A DNA stretch of 64,000 nucleotides, taken from positions 86,456,342 to 86,520,341 of the forward strand of contig CM043953.1 of assembly GCA_014529385.2 (NCBI GenBank), read 5' to 3'. Positions 43,592-54,129 of the stretch are shown piece after piece. Position numbers and translations under genes: made by a program. This DNA is from Adiantum capillus-veneris. Its lineage: Eukaryota > Streptophyta > Polypodiopsida > Polypodiales > Pteridaceae. Under the pieces are notes generated by a model. It had not been told where the DNA came from, did not search any database, and saw only the letters and a program-made list of their open reading frames with translations. Position 1 is the stretch's first letter. Each line of letters starts with the position of its first letter.

Positions 43592-44120
43592 CTATGCTTT
43601 TGGTACCCAAATTTTCCTGACTCCTTGTATGCTATATGTAGCATTTGATTGTCGAGGGGATGGAGAAGATTGACTTTGTGGATTGGTCTGCTGATTGCTT
43701 CTTTTCCATTCCTCTTTGCTTGGTGCAATTGGAACAATGAGTTGCCCTCCTGTAGGTGATAGCTTTAGCTGATTCGTATCCCAATCTGGTACTGCTTTGT
43801 ATGTTCGCATCCAGGGAATTCCAACAATCATCGTCTCATTCATGTATTCATTTGGTAAGCATACAAACTGATGAAGACATGAACATCTATGTACTATCAC
43901 GTTCAAGTTGACTACTCCCAATGTTGGGATTGGGTTCTTGTTGCATCCTTTGATTGTCGCTATTCATGCCGTCAATGCTTAACTTGTGGCCTTCTTGTAT
44001 GTGGAATAACTGACTGCATTTACTCTAGCTCATGTGTCGACCAAAGCATTGGTGCTATGATTGTTGAGCTGTACTTTGATGCGCATGTCCATTCCATCTA
44101 ACCAGTCATTATCTGTTGAA
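43592..44120 (-). pseudogene. Second retropepsin-like domain, C-terminal to integrase
   Basis: Directly continues the integrase C-terminus and linker (LKKYNLPLTNELLERM, then IFINTLEIDDRQWKLP). It reads IKVQLNNHSTNALVDT-stop-ARVNAVSYSTYKKAT, then VVNLNVIVHRCSCLHQFVCL and ETMIVGIPWMRTYKAVPDWD. That is the two-part aspartic protease pattern: the active site (LVDTGAR in an intact protein, here with TGA in place of the Gly codon at about 44025) and the distal ILG-like MIVGIPWM. Downstream to 43050 is a Gln/Lys/Ser/Pro-rich tail. The element already has a protease before RT. Confidence 0.72.
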
Positions 44121-45573
44121 ACTGCGTCTTTAGGTAATTTCCATTGTCGATCGTCTATTTCCAAAGTGTTGATGAAAATCGGTATCTGTTGATTCTTGAG
44201 AGCAGCTTTCCGCTTGAGTACCCGAAGCCTAGCTTCCTCTTGGGCTTCATCAATAACCTGCTATCGTTTGATCTTCCTTTGTTTGGTTGCATGCATTCTT
44301 TCTAGCAATTCATTGGTTAGTGGCAAATTGTATTTCTTTAAACGACATCTACTAATTCAATTAGACATTGGTTCATCATCTAGGGTGGACAATTTTACTG
44401 CTCCATTTGGAGATACATCTTCAATGATAAATGGTTCGTTTCCCTTTTTCTTAAACTTGAGAATGTGTTGCTTAAGGGAATAGACTAAAACTAAGTGCCC
44501 TTTCTTGAAGATTTTTGTGATTAAGTGGGAATCAAAAAACTATTTTTGTTTCCTCTTTTATGCATAGATATGAGCTACAGCAATTAGCCTTGGCTCCTCT
44601 AGCTTTTCCAAATCTTCGAGTCTTTCTAAAAATTCATGTCCAGTCCACTCAAGATTTTTTGCTACCCTTAATGTCGGCAATAGGAATTCTATTGGCAGTA
44701 TGGCATCAAGACCATAAACAAGGTTAAAGGGTGTAGCATTTAGATCTGTTTTGAATGAAACTCAATAAGCCCATAGAGCAATATGGAGATTCATTTCCCA
44801 ATTTGTCCTTCCTAAACTAACCACTTTAGTCAGCACTGAGCTAAGAATTTTATTCGTATGCTCAGCTTGTCCGTTTGCTTGTGGGTGATAGGGAGTTGAT
44901 TTATTATCGATGACCATAAACTCATTAAGCAAATACTCTATTACCTCATTGAGGAAATGAGTTCCCCGATCACTGACAATCTCTATTGGCAGTCCATACC
45001 TCGTGAATACATACTCATATAAGAATGTAGCAGTGGTTCTGGAATCATCTTTTTGAGTTTCTTTAGCCTCGGCCCACTTGGTCAACTAGTTAGTAGCTAC
45101 AATGATATATTGACATTGGGTTCTATAAGCAGATGGCTATAGCGGTACGAAAGATATGGCCTACTAAATTCATTCTGACTTTAAGAACTTCAAAAATTTA
45201 GTCCTATTACGTCTATACCCCATTTTGCGAAAGCTCTAGCCCCCATCATTGGTCTTAAGGGCATGCTATCTACTCGTGTTGGCATTTTTGCTCGTTGACA
45301 AGCATCACATCTTCGAACATATTCTTTAGCATCTGCAAAAAGTGTTTGCCACTAGATGCCTGCCATCAATATTGCTCTTACGGTGGTTTCACTAGAAAAG
45401 TGACCTCCAGCTAATCCAGCATGTGCTTGTTTTATGATTGGAATATACTCGTTTTCATTTGCACAAAGACGCAAATGTTAATCTTTATCTCTCCGATATA
45501 ATTGGTTCCCAATAAGAGCATAGTCTCTTGCTTCATTTTCAATTGCTCTTTGACGGTGTTTACTCATATCCTT
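44121..45573 (-). pseudogene. Element 7 integrase
   Basis: A zinc-binding module (AHAGLAGGHFSSET, then CDACQRAK; 45298-45425) is followed by the core: FAKWGIDVIGLNF with the first Asp, then the frame 45085-44762 with Asp39 in IVSDRGTHF and Glu75 in NGQAEHTNK, 35 residues apart. The C-terminal domain (KFKKKGNEPFIIEDVSPNGAVKLSTL) lies at about 44340-44480. Several in-frame stops and shifts, for example near 45170 and 44760. Confidence 0.9.
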
Positions 45574-46126
45574 AGGAAATTCGGCTCGGTAAGTAAGTAA
45601 CCAAATAATTACTCCCCTTAGGGACAAGTGACATTTGAAACAATGTTACATGAGGAATGGGTGTTTGTTTTTTACATTGAGGGCAATCCTTTACAAAAGA
45701 TTGAACATCTCTCCTCATAGTCGGCCAAAAGACTCCAAGTCTCAAGATTCGTTGCATAGTTTGGTCTTCCGCAAAGTGAAGTCCTACTATGGTAACTTGT
45801 GCTTGACTTAGGTACTGTTCTTTTTCTTCAGGATTAATGCATAGAAACAATATCCCGTCCCGATTTCTTTTGTATAGCCTTCCAGCTAGTAATTGATACA
45901 TAGCTGATTGCTTGATTAATCCGATTGTGATAGGAAGTGGTATTTGTGAATCCACTTGAGCTATTGTTATTAATGATACAATGTTTTCCGACCATCTAGC
46001 TATCATTTCTACGGAGAATAAATAGGCATCTGGTAGATCATCGTCTACCCCTTTAGGTGATTCCCCTAAAACAATCCTTGACAAATGATTTGCTCGTTGA
46101 TGTGTAGTGCCTTTTTTTACAACCAC
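45574..46126 (-). pseudogene. Element 7 RNase H end and extra zinc-binding module
   Basis: Starts with the end of RNase H (HQRANHLSR). A linker leads to LLAGRLYKRNRDGILFLCINPEE and a zinc-binding-like module, IVGLHFAEDQTMQRILRLGVFWPTM, then CPQCKK (45674-45802). Its first His is replaced by Gln (SQAQVTIVGLHF). A second, canonical module follows at 45298-45425. Confidence 0.8.
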
Positions 46127-46133
46127 AGTGAAA

Positions 46134-46715
46134 TCAAATGATGAACCATCTCACTATTCTCCCTGTGCTGCAGGGCTTGTTAACCAAATACAACAAGGCT
46201 TGGTGGTCCACAAAGAACACAAACTTGTTGACTAATAAGTAATGTCTATACTCCTTAACGGCATAGATAGTTCCTATTCCTTCTCTTTTGGTGGTGGTGT
46301 AATTCTTTTCCGCCATGTTCAATTGTCGGCTAGCATAAGAAATAGGAAAGTCAATTTTTCCATCTCCTGGATGAGCTAGTATACAACCGATAGCAAAATT
46401 AGAAGCATCTACATGTACGTGAAATACCTTATCCCAATTTGGTGCTTTCAATATTGGAGCTGAGGTGAGAGCTTGCTTAAGCTTCATGAGGGATTCTTCA
46501 CATGCCTCGGTCCATTCAAAGTGCATAATCAAGCTATACATGGGTTTTGCAATTATAGTGTACATGTAGATGAACCGTCGGTAATATCCACAATGCCCCA
46601 TGAAGGCTTGTACCCCCTTGACTGTTGTTGGTCTAGGCAAATCTGCAATGACATGAATCTTCTCAATATCAGTAGCTATGCCATTTTTAGACACTATATG
46701 TCCAAGAAGTTTTTC
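46134..46715 (-). pseudogene. Element 7 RNase H
   Basis: LPRPTTVKGVQAFMGHCGYYRRF (RT connection), KVFHVHVDASNFAIGCILAH with the first catalytic Asp, SYASRQLNMAEKNYTTTKRE with the Glu, and FFVDHQALLYLVNKP with a later Asp. The DHQ box is intact, unlike element 2. A frameshift follows at about 46134. Confidence 0.9.
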
Positions 46716-47491
46716 TTATCTTTCCATGAATGTGCACTTTTCAGGATTTAAGCAAATCCTATAAAGTCTACATTTTTTTAATACCTTTTTGAGGTGTTCA
46801 AAATGATCAGCCCGGATTGATGAATGTACGCATAGATCATCCATATATACTTCTAAAAATTTCCTAAGATATTCTTTGAAAGCATGGCTCATCAACCTTT
46901 CAAACGTGGCTGGAGCATTAGTTAACCCAAACGACATAACCCGATAGGCAAAAATATCACATTCTATTGCAAAAGCAGTTTTATGTTGATCTTTCGGATC
47001 AACCAAAAGTTGATTGTATCCCGAAAAGCCGTTTAAGAAGCTGAAGCTTCCTTTCTTGCAACTCGTTCTAAAACATGCTCAGTTATCGGAAGAGGAGAGT
47101 TGTCTCTGATGGTAGCTGCATTCACCTTTTTGAGATTAACACACACTCGTAATTTTCCATTCTTCTTGGATACTACCACAATTGGAGACACCCAATCGGT
47201 GTGTTCAATTTCGTAAATGAATTCGGCTTCCTTCAGTTTTTCAATCTCTTCTTTTATCTTCCTTGCAAATGTTTTGTTATACGTGTATGGTCTCTATCTA
47301 CTTGGTTTCGCGTCATCTCTCCTGGGTATGATATCTTGACAGATTTCTGGATCAACACCCTTGAGATCCTTGTAAGACCAAGCAAAGATGTCTCGGTATT
47401 CTTTGATTAAGCTCAACAAAAGCTTTTCTTCTTCTTTTGTTAGGTCATTCGCAATGTAAGTAGGTTTAGGCTCTTCTCTTGGTTTAGCCAA
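46716..47491 (-). pseudogene. Element 7 reverse transcriptase
   Basis: Starts with TYIANDLTKEEEKLLLSLIKE and RDIFAWSYKDLKGVDPEI. The fingers (VVSKKNGKLRVCVNLKKVNA) are in a second frame. The palm has MSFGLTNAPATFERLM and the catalytic VYMDDLCVHSS (47006-46716). An in-frame TAA at 46716-46718 precedes the conserved LLGHIVSKNG-type motif. Confidence 0.92.
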
Positions 47492-48550
47492 GCTATCCTT
47501 TTAGCATTTTCAGGCCCTTCGTAAGACTCGCCTTGTTTCCGTAGTTCCCTAACAGGTTGTTTAACTATGATTTTCCGATTTTGGAGAGTATACTTTTTGT
47601 AATGGGATGAGACATGCATTACATCCTTACCCTCCTCTTCCGTGGTTTCCATTTCGGTTGTGTATATCTCCTTTAGAGCTTTTTTCAACTCTTGATATTT
47701 CTTTTTCCGCTCGACTCTCGTGATGCGTGGTTTCTTATCCTGTGATTTTTCTTGAGTACCCTTCCTTGTTTTTCTCGATGTCTGAGATATTTCTGAATTT
47801 TTGTTTGAAGGATATCTGCCAGTTATTTTGTCCTTGACGTAATCATTAGCATCGATCTGCATCAGGAATTGTGTTTTACTGGAGACTGATGGCATAGGTC
47901 GTGTTTTCACAATTTTGGTGTCTCTCTTTCGTCTATAATATTTTTGTCTTCTTGATTTTTGGTTTGGAAAGTTAAAAAACTTTTCCTCCCCTCCTTTCAT
48001 GAGTAACTTAGATCCCGTATGCTCTTTTTCTGACCCCGAATCTTCTGAGGTAGCTGAGTGTTCATCTAACTCATCAGTTGCATCGTAATAGAGATCTAAA
48101 AAGACAAGTTGAGCTTTCAATAAGTCCTTGGATTCCTCAACTTCGTTTTCAATATTGAGGATTGAAATCATTTGGATGGGAATTATGTCGTAGCCATCCT
48201 CATTGAAAAATTGAGTAGTCATAGACGTATTCACACATACATCCATTGTTGCTAAAAATTTGAGCCCACTCGAGTGGCTCAAACAAATGCTCTGGAAAGG
48301 GTTCAGGTACGTAGGCTTCATCTGTGTAGTCCCTTTCTAGGATACATTCTTCTCGTCTTAAGCTTCCGTTTTTTGAAGCTCCACACATCCAAATAGGAGT
48401 GTCTTTGTTTAACAAGTTTGGGAGTTTAGTCTCAGCCAAAGAGACTAAATCAAACTCTTGGATGGGTGTTTTCAAGACATCTCTATAAGTGTGATCTTTT
48501 AGATTTACTCTTGTTATAGATCCCACTTGCTTCAAGTACAAATAGTTGTT
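47440..48550 (-). pseudogene. Element 7 protease-RT linker
   Basis: Two overlapping open frames (48541-48200 and 48321-47440) between the protease and RT. They contain charged sequence (ERKKKYQELKKALKEIYTTEMETTEEE) and no recognised fold. Long linkers at this place are common in Tat-lineage elements. Confidence 0.65.
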
Positions 48551-48559
48551 ATTTCAATC

Positions 48560-50050
48560 TTAGATAAGTTGTACCTGTCGCATGAAAGGTCTTCCCAATA
48601 TGATTTCATAGTTGAGTTTTTTTCCAAAGTCTACTATGGCAAAAGTGTGTTGATATTCAATTCCACTGGAATTGACTATCACTTTTTCAAGCAGCCCTAA
48701 TGGTCTCTCAATGTGTCCATCAGCCAACTGCAATTTCATTTGAGTTTGTCTAATGGTTGGCTGTCCCCAGGATTCCCATATTGCTTTAGTGGCTATGGCT
48801 ATGCCAGATCCACCATCCAGTATTGCCATAATTTCAATGTCATTATATTTCACTAGGAGGGTGGTGTTTCCTTCTTCCCCTTCATTATATTCTCCGACTT
48901 TGTTCATAGGAACTGATGGAATCTCTTTGTTTTCCATTTCATTTTTCAATTTTTCCGAATTCTTCGAGATTAACCCCGTTATCCCCACCTTCTCTAGGGT
49001 TTTCTGTAAATCATTCCATAAGTATGTTATGAGTTTTAACAATTCTCCCAAGGTAAGAGTGCATTGGATGGGTGCAGACATGATTGAATGAATGTTGTCT
49101 ACTTCTAGGGTCTGTTCAACTCTTTTTACTTGAGTGGTCTTGCACACGATGGATTCATCTTCGTTATCTCCCAAGTAAGAAGGTAATGCTTTTAATGTCA
49201 ATGGTTTCGACATTCCTGAAGCTTCCGATCCGTAATCCCCATACAAGGATTGTACATCCATGTTCATATCAGAAGGTAGGTTATCCAACCAGACTTCTTC
49301 TATAGGAGCTGCCTTTAGAGTTAGGCTTCCATCATTGATCTCTCTTACTTTTTCCCATAAGTGTCCTGGCCAGTCTTCCTCTACAAACGGAATTCCATCT
49401 AAGGCATCTTTGTTGTCCGGCACTATAAGCTCTGGTTCGTTTGTTTCAAGGTGGGGTTCTGCCACCACCACATCGTATTTTTCTTTCGTTTCTTTTACTA
49501 CAAGCTCCTCATGAAAATATACTTTCAAACTTGGGTTTTTGTTTTTCCAGCATTTCTTGCGCGATTCTTACCGAATTTTGATAAGCTTCCAGCTTAGTTG
49601 CTTCCATGTCTGGAGATGGATAATTTTTCCGTTTGTTTTTCATGTTTTGGCCTTCTTTAAGTCCTGCTTGGTAGGCTTCCAAAGCGGCATTAATAGGTTC
49701 AAAGATTTTATCAACCAGAATGGATTCTCTAGATTACACGGTTGTTTCCTTGAATTCACTGCCAGTTTCTTTCAACTTATCTTGGACTAGCTTCTTTGCT
49801 TTCTCCTTGATTTCAACCCGTTGTTTTTGTTTTCTCATCTCATATCTTTAGCTTCTGCTCCTTTTGATTCTTTGAGAAGAAACTTTTGTATTTTTCGAAT
49901 CATCCGAGGAGTTGTGTTTCTTTTTCTTTACCTAGGCTCTAGTGATTACCTTGATTGGAACAATCGGTTCACTCTCTGATGAGCTACTAGGCATCACTTG
50001 GACTACGTTTACTACGGTTTTACCCTTGTTCAAAGGCTTTTTAGACAATC
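48560..50050 (-). pseudogene. Element 7 linker and first protease
   Basis: An acidic spacer (from about 49800, with QAGLKEGQNMKNKRKNYPSP) leads to the 322-residue frame 49528-48560. The aspartic protease active site is D-G-G (IMAILDGGSG, Asp238). The flap-side sequence is QLADGHIERPLGLLEKV and the distal motif YEIILGRPFMRQV. The protease would process Gag-Pol. Confidence 0.85.
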
Positions 50051-50678
50051 TTCTGGAAAGTGTCCTCCTTTTTTGCAACATTATATGCAATAGGCTTCAA
50101 TTGGTTTGAGGTTTTGTCAGGCTCTGGGCATTCATTTTCCAATGATCATCAGCACCACAATTATGACAGTTTCTTGTTCTTGGCTTCATCATGGGTCTTC
50201 CCATGGGAGGTCTGACACCTTGATTAGCTACATAATACATTGGTGCTAGCTCTGGTGGAGCATAAGTCATTGTTTCTTCCATTGGTGGTGGATGTGGATT
50301 ATACCAATCTCCTTCTACCATAACAACTAATGCTTGTTCATCTATGACTCCTTCAGAGTGCATGTACTTTACAGGCACTGCATTATGTCTTGGATACGGA
50401 GGTTGTTGTCCCAACACAGGTTGAGGTCTTTCCATACCCATTGGTGGTCTTTGAGCTTGGGCCATATTAGGCTGATATCTGTATATGGGTTTTCCTTGTG
50501 GCCTCATGGGCACGTACTGAACATTCCCATCATACTTTGGTCTGAAGTAGCACTCGTGGGTCTCATGGTTGGTCCATTTATCCTTGATTGCACACCATTT
50601 TTGTGGCCTAATTGGTTGTCCCTTTGGAGGTATCCCTTGTGCTGGTCCTCTTATAGGTGCTTTTTGCATGTTGTTCAT
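50051..50678 (-). pseudogene. Element 7 gag C-terminus with zinc knuckle
   Basis: Pro/Gln/Met-rich sequence and a zinc knuckle, CHNCGADDHW. In the open frame the fourth ligand is lost (WKMNAQSL), but one base out of frame the sequence reads CPEPDKTSNQLKP, so a single-base shift explains it (about 50130). Confidence 0.82.
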
Positions 50679-50714
50679 CCATGTCGTTCATCCTTTTTAG
50701 CATATCTTCTATTG

Positions 50715-51527
50715 CTAAGAGTGGTGCCGCAAATCCGTCCCCACTTGTGCTAGTTTAGTGAATGTTGTTTTCTCACTTTGGTTATCCTTAGGGACATCTT
50801 CTTCGTTGAACATCTCGCAATTGTCCCCTAGGTCAATAGCATGAGACACACATGCTTCTAGGGTTGTATGCTTTTTACTATAGAGTATAGCATGAAGTTC
50901 TTTGTTTTTCATTCGAGTTGCACAATCCCTAACAGACTCACCATGTTTCTGTTTAAAGCTGTAGATTTGAGCTACCATGTTATGTTTGATCCCCGTTTTG
51001 GAACAAGCAGCTACAAATCCTTGAGCTAATGTGTTCAAGTCCATGATTGACCTTGGTGGAATGTTTTGGAACCATGTCAATGCTTTTCCTTCTAATGTCA
51101 TTCCAAACCCCTCGAATTGAGTATGGAAATCGAATATACGCTCTGCTCTTAGCACTTGCTTAAAGCTTGCTAAGTGGTCATATGGATCCCCTGATCCACT
51201 GTATTTTTTGATCCATTTTTGAAAATTAGTTGGTCTGACGACGTGTCTATTTGGTTCAACTCCCGGTCTTCTGGGAGTTGGTCCTGTTTCGAGTCCTTCA
51301 AACCAGTCTGTTGGAAATAGTGACTCATGTAGCCCTGAATTGGCCTTAGTGTCACCCGGTTTTCTACGTAATGAGGGGGTTTCTAGTTTCTTCACATTAC
51401 TCTCATATGATCTCTCACGGTGTTCATCCCTTAGAATTGTTTCTGATCCAGATGAAGCTATGGATTTGAAGGGTGCCGTAAGTTTGTTGCAAATCATATT
51501 GAAGATCGTGAGAGAAGATTTTGTCAA
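50715..51527 (-). pseudogene. Element 7 Gag core
   Basis: A 270-residue frame with the Ty3 Gag fold: TNFQKWIKKYSGSGDPYDHLASF, MTLEGKALTWFQNIPPRSI, LAQGFVAACS, IYSFKQKHGESVRDCATRM. It would assemble the virus-like particle. The start is not certain because the leader is cut about 20 bp upstream. Confidence 0.9.
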
Positions 51528-51679
51528 GGTTGGAAGAAGTTAATCTTACCCTGTCAGGACAAAAATCTATATTTTGAGTTAATGAAGTGTTGATTATGGG
51601 GCATATGTGTGGTCCTTATGGTAGAAAGACTTGTCCCAAAAAGATGTATGCAGTAAAAAACATGTACAACTATAATTGA

Positions 51680-52430
51680 ATTTCAAAGATTTCTTGGTTC
51701 TTGTGTCTTCTATCTTATTTGGATACCACATTATGCACATGTAGCAAATCCTCTTTATAGGTTTTTGAGAAAGAATCATAAGTTTCAATGGGAAGAAGAG
51801 CACACAAAAGCCACGAGTAAGCTAAAGATCACACAAAATCCGTGAGCAAGCTTAAGAAATGTAGATTATGCATGTGAAAGACTTGTCATTATGACAGTGG
51901 ACAGGAGTCCTACAGGGATAGAATGGGCAATAGACCAAGACGATGATGCGGGAATAAGATATGTGGTGAGGTTTGGGGACAAGGTTTTGAGTTCTCGCCA
52001 AGGAGATTATGCGCATGTAAAAAGGCAATTATGGGAAGTGGTCACAACATTGAGATGTGACAAGGAGTACTTGATAGGGGCATCAATAGTTGTCAAAACT
52101 GATTGTTTGCCTCTTTTTGGAATGATTATAAATTGTTATCCTCCTAACATTGCAATGTTGTGATGGATGGCCTATATAAAGTCTTTGAATCCCAAGTTCA
52201 AGCATATTGTAGGGAAGGACAATCCAATGGTAGATATGCTATCTAGGGTAAGGCATGAAGATGAACATGACATGATTGTTGAGGGAGATGATGTAGGCAC
52301 AAAGTTTTACACTATTGCTCATGCAAAAAGTAATCATGCATGTTTTGTATCTTCACTTGAATACTTTTTAAAGGATCTATATGAGGGTGAATGTCTCTTG
52401 ATAGGTCACTACTTAAGTACCTTGTAGAAA
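51680..52430 (+). pseudogene. Element 8 RT end and RNase H
   Basis: FQRFLGSCVFYLIWIPHYAHVANPLYRFLRK is the RT thumb/connection. RNase H follows: MTVDRSPTGIEWAIDQ with the first Asp, GDYAHVKRQLWEVV, VVKTDCLPLFGMI, then a TGA where related proteins have an Arg codon (IAML-stop-WMAYIKS, 52161-52163), and HIVGKDNPMVDMLSR. Confidence 0.85.
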
Positions 52431-52479
52431 TAGAATTATTGGACTAAGCAAGAATTTAAGAGGATAAGAATATGGGTAC

Positions 52480-53650
52480 TTCTTGAAGGATGGCTACTTA
52501 TGGAAGCATCCTAAACAAAGAGATGGAATACCATTATGGGTAGAGTGTGATAAGGCTACTCAACAAGATATTTTATCAAGGAGTTCCATTAAAGTTTATG
52601 GGTAGGACATTGAGGTGTATGGGCAACATTTGCCAAAGTAAAAGAAAGGTATTGGTGGAAAGGGATGTATAAGGATGTGGTTGAGTTTGTGGAGTCTTGT
52701 ATAACATGCCAAATGTATTCAAATGTACGGCATAATGATGGAATACTTCCTACTTATCCATTGGCCATACATTACAAATGGGTTGTGGACTTAGTCACAA
52801 TGCCTTTGAGACTTCGGCAAATGAGGTATTTGTGCTTGCAAGAGAATCAAGTTGAAAGGCATGCATTGAGGACAAAGAATATAGAAGCTATATGTAAATT
52901 CGTTCTTGAAGATGTGATCTATCATTATGGGTTGAAAGATGATTCCATATAGAGAAGAATTGGATGTTGTGAAGCAACGGAATTATTCTCTAGGATGGGC
53001 ATCAAACTAGCTTTAACTTGTGCTTATAACCCAAAGGAATATGGCTAGAGTGAAAGAGGGAATCCTCCTATAATTAAAGGTTTGTCTAAGGCTTGTGAAG
53101 GTAATCTTGGAGAGTGGCCAAGGCTATTGTCATTTGCATTATGGACTAACTGTACGACATATTGTTCAGTCATTGGCTATATGTCTGTTGAATTGGTGTA
53201 TGGTCAAAAACTTGTGATGCCAATTGAAGATGTAGTTCTTACATGGAATGTATTACCATGGGAAGATGGAATGAGTAATAAAGACCTTATTTCATTGCAC
53301 ATACCGCAATTTAATAGAAGGCTTGAAGACAGTGAGCTTGCAAAAGCTCGACTAAAGGGGATGCAAGGTTGACAAACAAAGATAGATTTGACAAGAAACA
53401 TAGGCTCAAACTAAAATCCATTAAAGAAATTGATTTGGTGTTGGTGTATGATAGTAGCCTTGAAAACCAACACTCTACAATAAGTAAGCTTACAGAGAGA
53501 TGATTCGGAGAGATGATTCGGCCCATATGTTGTCGAGCATGTGCATGGAAATGCAACTTACATCTTGTGTGAACTAGATGGGACGGAAATGAAAATTCCC
53601 ATTGCACGAAAAAGAGTTAAGTTGTTCAAAAAAAGAGGGGATCTTGATTA
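52480..53650 (+). pseudogene. Element 8 integrase
   Basis: Zinc-binding region WVGH...GVWATFAKVKERYWWKGMYKDVVEFVESCITCQ (52605-52715). Degenerate core: WVVDLVTMPL, CKFVLEDVIYHYG, ELVYGQKLVMPIED. C-terminal domain FGPYVVEHVHGNATYILCELDG...RKRVKLFK, ending in a stop near 53650. Several stops and shifts; the central DDE residues are not all identifiable. Confidence 0.8.
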
Positions 53651-53788
53651 ATTTTATGCACAACCCAGTGAAGAGAATGATGGGTCCAACTACATGAAAA
53701 CTAAGGATCAAAGTGAAGATATGGTATTCGACCATGAATTTTGATGTTTATCAAATACTATTGTGGCACACACTAGAGGAAGTGCATG

Positions 53789-53803
53789 TTTAGGGGGGGT
53801 AGA
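53789..53803 (+). promoter_or_regulatory. Polypurine tract of element 8
   Basis: TTTAGGGGGGGTAGA directly before TGTTGTGTTGTGG, the apparent LTR start at 53804. Confidence 0.75.
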
Positions 53804-54125
53804 TGTTGTGTTGTGGCATGTACACAATGTGAAATAAAAACATTCACCTCACTTTTGACACCTTTTAATGCATGGAAATAAAAGCAATCATGTACATATT
53901 GTCATATATGTTGAAGCGGCTACTGGGTAAAAGCATGTAAATGTAACATGCTTTTTATGCTAGTTAGCATATCTTTAAAAAACCTTGGGTGCAAGGTAAA
54001 ATATTCACAAATAGTATCAAAATTTGTCGGAGTTTGTATATTTGGATTCCTTGTTTCAGGAGCTTTTTATTGATATATCATAAGTCATAGATCTTAGAGA
54101 CCTAGCTCATGGTATTGTACTAATT
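53804..54125 (+). repeat. Probable 3' LTR of element 8 (right limit uncertain)
   Basis: Starts TGTTGTG after the polypurine tract. LINE-derived minus-strand coding begins by about 54130, so the LTR is at most about 320 bp here or is truncated. Confidence 0.45.
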
Positions 54126-54129
54126 AGCA

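Larger units (their letters stand above)
43050..51545 (-). mobile_element. Ty3/gypsy coding region with post-integrase protease (element 7)
   Basis: Minus sense order: gag (51527), zinc knuckle, acidic linker, protease with D-G-G, long linker, RT, RNase H, two integrase zinc-binding modules, integrase core and C-terminus, then a second retropepsin-like domain and a stop at 43050. The RT N-terminus (EYRDIFAWSYKDLKGVDPEI) is typical of the Tat/Athila side of Ty3. No 5' LTR is visible to the right of 51545, where sequence of another element on the opposite strand begins. Whether the accessory ORF at 37451-40874 belongs to it is uncertain. Confidence 0.85.
51600..53803 (+). mobile_element. Divergent Ty3/gypsy, 3' half (element 8)
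   Basis: Plus-strand remnant with RT end, RNase H, integrase and polypurine tract, from a lineage unlike the others in the window. It starts abruptly in RT near 51680, close to the truncated 5' end of the minus-strand element 7. Confidence 0.82.
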
